Below are positions 42,081 through 51,787 of a DNA stretch of 64,000 nucleotides, in pieces (position 1 is the stretch's first letter; each line of letters starts with the position of its first letter). Position numbers and translations under genes: made by a program. The stretch lies in the NCBI GenBank assembly GCA_024734495.1, contig JALMQS010000102.1:6589529-6653528 (forward strand), in the 5' to 3' direction. The stretch is from Forficula auricularia (taxonomy: Eukaryota > Arthropoda > Insecta > Dermaptera > Forficulidae). The notes under the pieces were generated by a model. The model searched no databases and was not told where the DNA came from. It worked only from the letters and a program-made list of their open reading frames with translations.

Positions 42081-43695
42081 GAGTTACACCAAAAAAGGTG
42101 CAACCCCTAAAGGCCTGGGTTGGCCCCTCCATCGTGAAAAGAAGAAGAAAGAATTTTATGGGTTGGGCGGGGGTCGAAGGTATCTGTGGATACGGGTCTT
42201 AAATAGCTGAAGGTTATAAGTCGCGGGAAAGATGGTAGCAGGGAGCGAGTTCCAGTCTCTGGAGGTCAAAGGGATAAAAGAGTTGGCGAAAGCGCTTGTT
42301 CGAATTTTATCCAATTTGACAGCGAAGGGGTGCTGAGCGTTAGAAAACCGCGTGTTTCGCGTAAAGAGGGCATTAGGTGGGATAATTGATTTCAGCTCGA
42401 CTGAACAGACACCGTGATAGTATCTGTAGTACAGGGAAAGGGCAGAAACGGTTCTTCGGTGAGCCAGGGAGTCGAGTGAGTTGGTTAGAGCCGGTTCTCC
42501 TATTAGTTTAATTGCTCGCTTCTGAATTGCATCCAGTGTGGCAAGAGAATGCTTGGAGGCACCCCTCCACAGATGAGAGCCATATTCGAGACAGGGACGA
42601 ATTTGAGCCTTATACAGCATAAGAAGTTGACTGGGAGTATAACAGCGTCTAGACCTAAATAGGAGACCAAGCTTGCGCGCTGCAGCTTTAGCAGTGGTTG
42701 AGATATGGTCATTCCATGAAAGGTCAGACCCTAGAGTTACGCCTAGCATTGAAATTTTATCCCTGAATTCTAGTGAGTTTGAGTCGAATGATATGTTTGG
42801 GAGGTTTCTGTCGACGCGCCTAGAAATAAGGCAACACTGAGTTTTCCCTGCATTGAAGTTAACTAAGTTTTGGGATCCCCAGTTTTTAAGTTTGCATAAG
42901 TCTAAATTAATTGAAGAGGCAATGTCTGCACGGTTTTGCGATGTAGGGGCGTTATGTAGGGTGCTGTCATCTGCGTAACAATGTACCGGATTGGAGGGCA
43001 AGTTTAGAAGGTCGTTGATATAGATAAGAAAAAGCGTAGGGGAGATAACCGATCCCTGAGGAACTCCAGCGTTGGTGTGGAAGGGGGAAGATGATATTCC
43101 ATCGATGACAACCTTAATACTACGGTCTGAAAGAAAACTTTCGAGCAACTTACAGAGTTTCGGTGCAAGGCCGACGGAGGTCAATTTGGCAAGAAGATTT
43201 TTGTGCCAGACCATATCGAAGGCTTTTGAAATGTCTAAAGCTACCGCGAGGGTCTCATTCCCGGCCTCCAAGGTTTTGTTCCAGATATGAGTTACATATG
43301 CTAGGATGTCACCTGTCGACCGGGATTGCCTGAAGCCGTATTGCCTATCGTGGATAAATTTATTTGACTCTAAGTGTCGTAGAACTTGCTCGTTGATGGC
43401 CTTTTCCATAATTTTGGATAAGACAGAAGTGATCGCTATAGGTCGATAGTTTTTTATGTTGGAAGAATCGCCTTTTTTCTTAATTGGTTGGATTCTGGCT
43501 AGTTTCCAGGCTTCCGGAAATATTCCAGAGTTATAGGAGAGATTGTATAATTTGGATAGTATAGGAGCAAGTTCAGGGGCACATTTTTTAATGAGAATGG
43601 CGGGGATATCGTCGGGGCCAGCAGAAGAGTTGTTCTTTAGATTCAATATATATCAATATATGGCTTGTATTTCTTCCACATTAAAAGAAACTTAA
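42081..43695 (-). mobile_element. Jockey/CR1-type LINE (copy 2, longest)
   Basis: Includes the 496-residue frame below, some in-frame homology upstream broken by a stop (to about 43695, 'NVEEIQAI'), and a 3' UTR ending in a hairpin (GGTTGCACC-loop-GGTGTAAC, minus strand, about 42084-42107). Endonuclease and ORF1 are missing, as expected for 5' truncation. Related to the copies at 12.2, 34.8 and 50.2/56.0 kb. Confidence 0.8.
42156..43646 (-). CDS. LINE reverse transcriptase (496 residues)
   Basis: Target-primed reverse transcriptase of a non-LTR element. The N-terminal 'SSAGPDDIPA' segment (about 7-16) precedes the RT domain. Then come 'KNYRPIAITSVLSKIMEK' (65-82), motif A 'ALDISKAFD' (136-144), 'GVPQGSVISPTLFLIYINDL' (194-213), and catalytic 'YADD' (224-227). 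The C-terminal region runs from 'PCLEYGSHLWRGA' to a Pro-rich end. The frame is intact for 1.5 kb, so this copy is fairly young, but the start at 43646 is only the first ATG after truncation. No endonuclease is present. Confidence 0.9.
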   Translation of the reverse strand: MNLKNNSSAGPDDIPAILIKKCAPELAPILSKLYNLSYNSGIFPEAWKLARIQPIKKKGDSSNIKNYRPIAITSVLSKIMEKAINEQVLRHLESNKFIHDRQYGFRQSRSTGDILAYVTHIWNKTLEAGNETLAVALDISKAFDMVWHKNLLAKLTSVGLAPKLCKLLESFLSDRSIKVVIDGISSSPFHTNAGVPQGSVISPTLFLIYINDLLNLPSNPVHCYADDSTLHNAPTSQNRADIASSINLDLCKLKNWGSQNLVNFNAGKTQCCLISRRVDRNLPNISFDSNSLEFRDKISMLGVTLGSDLSWNDHISTTAKAAARKLGLLFRSRRCYTPSQLLMLYKAQIRPCLEYGSHLWRGASKHSLATLDAIQKRAIKLIGEPALTNSLDSLAHRRTVSALSLYYRYYHGVCSVELKSIIPPNALFTRNTRFSNAQHPFAVKLDKIRTSAFANSFIPLTSRDWNSLPATIFPATYNLQLFKTRIHRYLRPPPNP

Positions 43696-43739
43696 AGAAT
43701 TTACACTCCATAGAACAATTAACCGAAAAGATTTTGTTT

Positions 43740-44165
43740 TGCCCAGAGTAGCAGAGTTGTTGATTCATAATGAGAAATCAATGAGGTTGTCCTCTTCTTG
43801 GTATGTATGTATGGATGTGAAACCTGGACGATGGAGAAGCGGTAAGAAAGAGATTGGAAGCTTTCGAAATGTGGAACTACAAAAGAATGCGGGAAATCAA
43901 ACGGATAGATAAAATTACAAATGAATAAGTTCTTGAAAGAATCGGAGAAATAAGAACATTGTGGAAGAGTTTGAGGAAGAGAAGTAGTCAGATGATGGGA
44001 CACATTAAGACACGGATGATTGATTAGGGATGTTTTAAAGGGGGAGATTGGAAAGAAAAAGAATGTAGAAGGACCAGATTAGAATATTTCTTAAGGATAT
44101 GGGATATGGGTCATTTAAAGAGGCCAAAGAGTTGGCATGTGACAGAGCCGAGTGGGCACGTGATA
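43740..44165 (+). pseudogene. Decayed LINE C-terminal region (RTE-like)
   Basis: Reading across frames on the plus strand gives the hallmark arthropod LINE tail: 'RLEAFEMWNYKRMREIKRIDKITNE' then 'LERIGEIRTLWKSLRKRSSQMMGH' and 'LEYFLRIWDMGHLKRPK'. Several stops and frameshifts interrupt it. It ends near GTGGGCACGTGATATT. Unrelated to the minus-strand LINE just upstream. Confidence 0.75.
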
Positions 44166-47091
44166 TTGTGTCAAACCACTAGGACTGTATACTCAATGAT
44201 GATGACGTTTTTGGTGTTCCAAAAAATTTGGCCTGTCTTCACACTATTAAATGGGGCATGGGTATGGTAAAGTCGTGTGGTGTGTTTAAGATACGCTGAA
44301 ATTTTAATTATCGCTGCTACAAATAGACAAACCACTGTCTTTTGAAACAATTTTTGAGCCCTGAAGACTAGAAATTTCATATCTTTGTTCAAAATATGCA
44401 TTTTTTATTTTCTTTTTATAAAATTTCTACTTAGTATTTAACATTTAAAATTAAGATTGATTTTATCAGCCTTAGAAGTCATCACAAAGTGCTTAACTTA
44501 ATCTATATTATAGGTGAAAGTAAAAAAATCGAATTCGGTATTCAAAATAACCTGTATTTAAGGCTAGGCTTTTTAAGCAGACAGCTCAAGAAGAAGTTTT
44601 ATTTATCTTCTTCTGATTTCTCCATTTGGCTTATTACTCTTATGACAGGCAGTTCTTTTTTAACTGCTCAATGAAATGAAGAATCCTAGCTTCTATTCAA
44701 CCCCGGGATTGTCCAATCTATTTTATAAAAGACCATTCAAATTACATCCAGAGAGAATTTTTTAATTAAAAGAACGAAATTTCCAATTAAACTCTTATAT
44801 AAATCTTGATTTAAATGTCAACTAGAAAAAATATGCAAGCAAATCACAGACACGGTAATGAACAAGATCGTAAAGGGACAAACCAACCAGCTAACTACAT
44901 TTTCATTTTATTTTAGATAAATTAGAAAAGCCAAGTCATCCTTTTTGAGGTGGAATTGATTTTTTTTTACTTTGTTATTTTATACGTCATTTTATTTCAC
45001 TTTCTGTTTATTTATTTATTTTTTCATGTACATTTTAATAAAAGATATAATCCGAAAGGAAATTAGAAAGAAGTTATAAACGATATCAAAAGTTCTTTGG
45101 AAATATTGAAAGAAATTTTCATTTTTATCGCAGACAATGTTAACTTCGCCTCCAATGTTATTAAAAAATATTAGATTATAACTATAACTTATTTTTTTTA
45201 TAATAGTTTAAATCTCTATCTATACTTTGGTGAAGCTTCAATCTCACATTAGCTAGCAAATTTTTGAAAATGTAAACATTTTCTCAGAGTCTTTCTTAAA
45301 ATCTTGACACTTTCTCTTGAATTATACAACTATCAGTTGATTATATAAAGTTAAAAAAACTAAAAATTAGCTTTTTGAAACATGCAGGGTTTCTTTTTTT
45401 TGCAATAAAATATATGATTGACCGACGAATTTACTTTAAAAAATCATATAAATGCTATGTTTGGATGTAAGCATAAGCAGTATGATAATACAACGCATTG
45501 CCAAATCATACAAGAGTTAATATCAGCTGATTTCAATAAATCAAACTAACTTTTGTATTTAATTATTTTTTTTTAATTGTATTTATTTCAAACATTTACG
45601 GCTTTCATACTATTTATTTTTTAATTCTATTATTTTTCATTTGTATTTTAATTTATTTTATTAAATATTATATACTACACTTCTTTTGACTCAACTGGAG
45701 CTAAATGACCTCCTTAAGAAATAAGTAATATTTTATAGAACTAGGTACTTACTTATATGTAATTATTATATATAAATACATATATATTATAATAAACAAA
45801 AAAATTAAAATAATAAGATTAAAAAGAAAAAAAAATTATATTACAATTAAAATACATAAAGATAAGTATATTAAGTATACTTAGGTAATATATATAATAA
45901 ATTTATTATATGCGATGAATACATGGCAAGGAGAACATTTCGAAACGATCGATTATATTCAAGGATTTTTTCTTTTGTAATTTTCCAAAAATATATAGAA
46001 GAAATTAATCATTTATTAATGATATTATCAATAAATAAATTAGAGGAAAAAAGTAAAAGCTTCTTAATACTCAGTCAGCGTTCCACAAATATTAAAGATT
46101 TGACAATTTTTTGACAGCGAACGGTTTGATCTATAAATTTTATACTTGACATAGATATTCATTTTATTAATACAAACATATCAATGATTTCACTTCATTA
46201 ATTGTATCTGTCAGAATCATCCACTCTCCATTTATTGAATAAAATTAGCCCTTTCACTAAATATAGTATTGTTTCTGCTCTTTTCGCCCAATAGATCAGA
46301 ATTTGTTTATATTTTATAATTTGCTTAAAAAAAAAATATTTCGAATCAAAATAAGCCAAAAGTTGTTAACGCCATTTTAGCATTCATCGACAAAATTTTA
46401 TATTGTACAAATTTACATCAGTCTATTTGTTTCTAAGTTTACTTAGCATGGAAAAGAAAAAAATAGTGAAAAAACACTAAAATTAACAGACAGCGTACCC
46501 GACGAGTTTTGAAGTTTTGCTACTCATTTTTATTATGAAGTAAAAATTTATTATTTTTAATATATTTAAGTTAAATTGAATTTCAAATGTTATAAGTTGA
46601 GTTGTAAATTAGGGCCGAGAAACCTGCGACCCAACGAAATGAAACGAATGAAATGAATGCCTTCTGATATAAAATAATAAACTTCATATTATTATAGTAC
46701 AATATTTATCTTTTTTGATCAAGAACTATCGTTAAAATTAGAAAATTTTATATGAGCCCCGAAATAATTTTTTCTCCAAATATAGCCCAAGGAAGTCAAA
46801 AAGTTGTGCAGACCACGATATTTACTTTTTCATTTTATTTGGCGAAATCAAGTAAAAAATAAAATGTAAAATTAGACAATAACAACATCACATCTAACAT
46901 ATAAATAAAGTATTAATTGAATTCTTTTTAAAGAAAATTTTAAAGCTGAATTTTCAGAAAATCAAGAGAGACGCTCGTTTACTTTAATAAATCCGAGGTG
47001 TTATGAATTTTTTTTTTATGACAGAAGGGTTGTTTCAATCCTTTGTGTTAGATTCTTGAAGGGTGAAATAACCCTTCTGACATAATAATAA
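44166..47091. other. Long AT-rich non-coding stretch
   Basis: No gene, RNA or known repeat recognised; several long A/T runs. Confidence 0.45.
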
Positions 47092-47785
47092 ATTAACACG
47101 TTCTGATGTCGCCATCAACTTGACTTTATAATATACTTCTGTTTGAGTTTGGTGCAAGGACCTAGATTTTAATTTTTTGACCTCTGCCCCCATTTTGGGG
47201 GTTTGTTTTTGCATTTATAGTATTCTAGGGACCCACTGATTATGTATACAAAATTTGGTTGAGTTTGTTCGAATAGGCTAGATTTTTATTTGTTTTTGTT
47301 GACCCCCCCCCCCCTAATTTTTGCTCCATTAAAAAATATTTCGTTATTTTAGATTCATTTTTATAGTAATTTAATTTTTCTTGTATTTTTAGTTTGAAAA
47401 TATTATAATTTTAAATTTTAACCCCCCTCCCCTCCTCAATTTTTGGTCGATATGTCACCAAAAATCTAATCAGCTCTTAATCTCAATGCACCAAAACTAC
47501 CTGTGAGAATTTGGTTTTTATATTGACACTAGTTTTTGAGATAGCTCGTCCACAAAATTTGGAAACGCAGAGACTAATAGACATTTTGACAAAACAGTTA
47601 TTAATTTAAAAAATATAGTTTTTTCGATGTTCACTTATTGGAGCTTTTTTGCAGACCGAAATGCCATGGTTTCGCCCAATTTTTTTTATCAAAATATTTT
47701 ATCCCGTTTTTGAGATATTTAAAAAAAAAGAACCAAAAAAAACCACTTTTTTCATAAACGATTACAATACTTAACAATACCTCAG
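47092..47785 (+). repeat. Dispersed non-coding repeat, copy 4
   Basis: Begins ACGTTCTGATGTCGCCATCA, has poly-C (about 47304-47314), and ends with the ATCCCGTTTTTGAGATATTT and CGATTACAATACTTAACAAT segments shared with copy 1. An internal phrase matches the tandem repeat at 28971-29190. Confidence 0.7.
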
Positions 47786-48660
47786 ATTTAGTAAAAGAGC
47801 ATCTTTCTTGATTTCTTTAGAAATTTTAAAGCTCTACTATTATCGGTATTTAATTTGTCTTTTATATATTTTTTTCTTTCTTTAAACATCCGATATGAAT
47901 TTTAAGTTTAATTGAATTTAATTTGCAAAACACCTCTCTCTTTTATCCCCTTGTCGTTTTCATCTTTTTCTGAGTGTTGTCTGTCTGCCTGTCTATCTTT
48001 TTAGAGGAAACCATAAAAGTATTTCAATTTATGTTTTTTCTTATCATAAAACCTACATGTTTTCTCTTTCCCTTTACATTCTCTCCGTATGAATCAATTT
48101 TTTCCCAGCCACTTCATACTTTAATGACTTGTACGTGCAAACGAAATGTCCTCCAGAAACACCAACATTAATATTCATGACACATTTTAATAGAAAAATA
48201 ATTTTTACAAAAAACAATAACAACAACAAAATGATAATTATTTTATCCATGTTGTTTATATGTTTAATAAATAAATAAATAAATAAAATTCTTATCAATT
48301 AAATCAACTTTTTAAAAGTCAATTAAAACATTCAAATTAACTAACTGCCTTAAAGTGAAAAAGTTCTTGTTAAATTATTCATTTTTTTTTAATTTATCTC
48401 ACTAATCTTAAATTAAGTTTATTTTTATGAAATAAGCAATTTATTCATTAACTTTGTGATTAAGATGTCTTTCTTTCCACGCTTAGTCTATTTTCTCTCT
48501 ATTGTAATTTTTTAATTGAGTTTTATAAGAAATAATTTGAAAATGATGTTTTTTGACTAACGTAAATAGTTTAATTTATTTATGACTCTAATGTTTGGAT
48601 TTTACGCGGTTTTTAAATATTATCACCCTATACAATATACGTATCCTGAACTAAGTCCTT
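47786..48660. other. Non-coding stretch
   Basis: AT-rich, no gene; includes an (AAAT) tract near 48268-48286. Confidence 0.4.
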
Positions 48661-48666
48661 GTTAAT

Positions 48667-48815
48667 TTTAGGGTTCCGTTGTAAAGTAAAAAATTATCCT
48701 ATTAGTGTCGAACAATCTCAGACAGACAGATATTGCTATAATAGTTTTAAGTGGAACCCTAAGAAAGCCGGCCAAGTGCGAGTCAGACCTCATAAAAAGG
48801 ATTCCTTACATTATA
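48667..48815 (+). repeat. Interspersed repeat with GGGTTCC / GGAACCC ends
   Basis: TTAGGGTTCCGTTGTAAAGT opens it, CAGACAGACAG follows, then TGGAACCCTAAGAAAGCCGG and CCAAGTGCGAGTCAGACCTC. The GCCGGCCAAGTGCGAGTCAG phrase is well known to me from high-copy insect (notably moth) repeats; not checked against a database. Confidence 0.5.
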
Positions 48816-49057
48816 TCATCTAAACTAAATGAGATACGAACCTTGTTCTTATTTGTCAATGAAAAGGAGAAAAAGAGCAAATTTGTGGAATTTTTACTTA
48901 ATTTTTACAAAATGTTTTAGACTCTTAACCACTCTATAAATATGAAGTGAACAAAAATTTTAAGTTTTTTTTTTAACGTGAATGTCAACTCACACTACGA
49001 AATCTCTATATGTATACACACATACTCGCCGGATAGTTTCCAAGCCATTGTGCTTAT

Positions 49058-49383
49058 GGTATATCCCCCTCCACTAAAATAATCGCCCAAATATGTTTTT
49101 TTTTGTTTTTTATCAGAACTACCTGGTAAATAATTTCAATTTTTTTAAGTTACTCCGAATATATTATCCTAACAAATATTAGTTTTTCATCAAAATGGTG
49201 AAAGTCCTTCAATGAAAAAAAATAAAATAATGATCATATCCCCACTCTTTCCCTATCTACCCTATGTAAAAAATGTCATTTGTAATTGCAATTATTTCAT
49301 GTATGATGTGGTAAATCGTCTTCAAATTTTAACAGTGTGTGTATTAATTACGCTTTTAATGACTTATATTCCAAGTTTCAAAG
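49058..49383 (-). repeat. Dispersed repeat, inverted partner of 40074-40400
   Basis: Reverse complement of the 40-kb copy with about 10-15% differences (CCACTAAAATAATCGCCCAA at the left end). The ORF at 49212-49439 is a chance frame. Confidence 0.75.
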
Positions 49384-50245
49384 ACTTCTTGGATTTTTGC
49401 ATTTGTGAAATAACTACCTTAAGTCAACCCCACTTCTGAACGCAGAGAGGTACATCAATAACCTAAAAATGCTCAATTTGTACTTATATGTATTCATTTT
49501 TTCTAAAATTAAAATTTTAATTGAACTATTATTATTATTATTTTTTATTATGAAAATGATGAGACAAGGGGTGTTTAAAATTCGAATTTTAACATTTTGT
49601 ATTTAATAAAAGAGCGAAGCTCATGCCTCTAGCGGACCTAGGATGAGTTAGTATGGTAAACAGAGGCAGCCTTTTTAGTTGCAAATTATACCTTGGCTGG
49701 CACACTTGCTTGAAAAACACTCGCTTGAAAAACTCTCGCTTGAAAACTTGGATAGGGAACGATACATTAAGTATTAGTTACTATGAAAAAAGATTAGTTT
49801 CAGTGTCAGCCATCTTTAATGTTCAAGTTAACTGGATAGGAGATTCCAATTGTGCCTTCTCTTATAATAATAATTAAAACCTCGGGATAATAGATCTCAA
49901 TTGGGCCTTCTCTTATAATAATACTAAACCTTGAAACCAGATTTCGAATCGGTTATAAATGGAATAAGGATTGAAAGGATTGTCTTCAAAAGCAGCTCGC
50001 GCACTGGGATGATCGCTTTCCTTATTGAAAATCAGCAAACCATCAACATCATATGTAAATATTTCCATCATCTCATTAAATTATAAATAAAACAAATTTA
50101 TTGCTTTATAATTTATTAAAAGAACAAATTATATAAATAAACCTTCCTGTTAATATATAAGCATATAATATACAGTCCACTCAGTTCAGCTTCTAATAAG
50201 GTTCCAGCGACAACCAAAGAGAAATCTTTAATTTTTATACAAGGG

Positions 50246-50458
50246 GTTACACCAAAAAGGTGCAACCCCTAAAGGCCTGGGTTGGCCCCTCCATCGTGAA
50301 AAGAAGAAGAAAGAATTTTATGTGCTGGGCGGGGGTCGAAGGTATCTGTGGATACGGGTCTTAAATAGCTGAAGGTTATAAGTCGCGGGAAAGATGGTGG
50401 CAGGGAGCGAGTTCCAGTCTTTGGAGGTCATAGGGATAAAAGAGTTGGCGAAAGCGCT
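50246..50458 (-). pseudogene. LINE copy 3, 3' part (interrupted by LTR element)
   Basis: 3' UTR with a perfect terminal hairpin (minus strand GGGGTTGCACC-TTTTT-GGTGTAACCCC) and the last coding residues, collinear with copies 1 and 2. It breaks at CGCT (50455-50458), where the LTR element inserted, and continues at 56033. Confidence 0.9.
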
Positions 50459-50699
50459 AATTTTATTCTTCGGTATCGTAGTTTTCAAAAAAAAACGATA
50501 TGAATTTTGAATAAATTGGTTTTATTGATTAAAGTTTAAATTACAATAGGTTATACTTGGAGATTGGAGGTCTCAAGTCGAACGTGATCAAGACAAGCCT
50601 TAATGTTCCCACTGGACATCCGTCTTTATATACTAGATAACTGCTGAGTCTGTAACTCTCTCAGCGTGGGAATAGATAACAATATATCCTGACGTGACT
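50459..50699 (-). repeat. 3' LTR (241 bp)
   Basis: Minus strand begins AGTCACGTCAGG and ends AATAAAATT. The AGT...ATT termini, not TG...CA, are typical of errantiviruses. Identical by eye to 55792-56032. Confidence 0.9.
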
Positions 50700-50717
50700 C
50701 CTCCTTCCTTCCGGGGA
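50700..50717 (-). promoter_or_regulatory. Polypurine tract
   Basis: Minus strand CTCCCCGGAAGGAAGGAG directly abuts the 3' LTR; the expected primer for plus-strand DNA synthesis. Confidence 0.85.
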
Positions 50718-51424
50718 GAAATTTCATTATTTTATGAAATTTCTTCACAATTTTAAAATATCGAGTTTACATTTGAATCATTACATTTATATCAATTATA
50801 TTACAATCATTTGAATTATCATTCATTACAATCATTTAAATTTCAATCATTAATATATTACATTTTATTATATCAGCAATTTTTATTTTATATTTGTTTA
50901 ATAAGTACAATATAATTAACAATATTATTATAATTATGATTATTATTATTATATATAAATCTACTTTGTCTGTTTGCTTTATTTTCAAATCATTAAAATT
51001 AATCACTAATATTTCACTTTTCACTTTATTTTTCACTTTACAATATATAATATTTTGAACGAAACATTTATAGGTAATTATACTATTTTATTTAATATAG
51101 ATATCTTAACAAATAATTATTTTATTTTATTCAATACACAATATGGATATTTTAATAAATTTCATTAATCATATTTATTCATTTAATACACATTACATGG
51201 ATATTTTTATATTTTTATATTATTTCACTTGGTATTAGTTATTCTGACAAAATTTCTTTTTATATTCTTAAAAGAATAATTATTTTATTTTACAATAGTA
51301 AATCTTTTTATTTCGAGAATAAACAATTTCTACAGTTTCTTAATTCATTATTTAATTTTTTATTTATTATGAAATATTGGTAAAGGAATAAATTGAATCA
51401 CTGATGCGTTCATGTTTACATTGT

Positions 51425-51598
51425 TTACATCTCGGGTATTTTTAAAATTACGTCTACGAGTTCATTCTCAATTTTACAAATGGGTTTCACGAACTGTGTG
51501 GCTTCCCAAAAATTTTCGAATTTGATTACTATTTTATAATTATCAATTTGGTTTTCTCTATTAAAATTCGTCCTTGGAATTCCAAAAATCTTTTTCAT
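51425..51598 (-). CDS. Small ORF (57 residues) downstream of pol
   Basis: Lies where errantiviruses carry ORF3 (env). The chain starts 'MKKIFGIPRTNF' and ends 'ILKIPEM'. It has no signal peptide, transmembrane segment or furin-like site, so it is not a recognisable envelope. It may be a remnant of a 3' ORF or a chance frame. Confidence 0.3.
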   Translation of the reverse strand: MKKIFGIPRTNFNRENQIDNYKIVIKFENFWEATQFVKPICKIENELVDVILKIPEM

Positions 51599-51787
51599 TT
51601 ATACCTATAAAATATAACTGTTTATCAATCTATTTCCTTAAACTGTTTACTTCTATATTTTAAATTGCTATATTGCTAACTAATTAAATTATTCATACTT
51701 GATTAACCTATAGTAGTTATCATTAAATATATTCTTACGCTTTGTATCTCTCGCTTTGATTATCCTTGACTTAAATCTTAGATTTCA

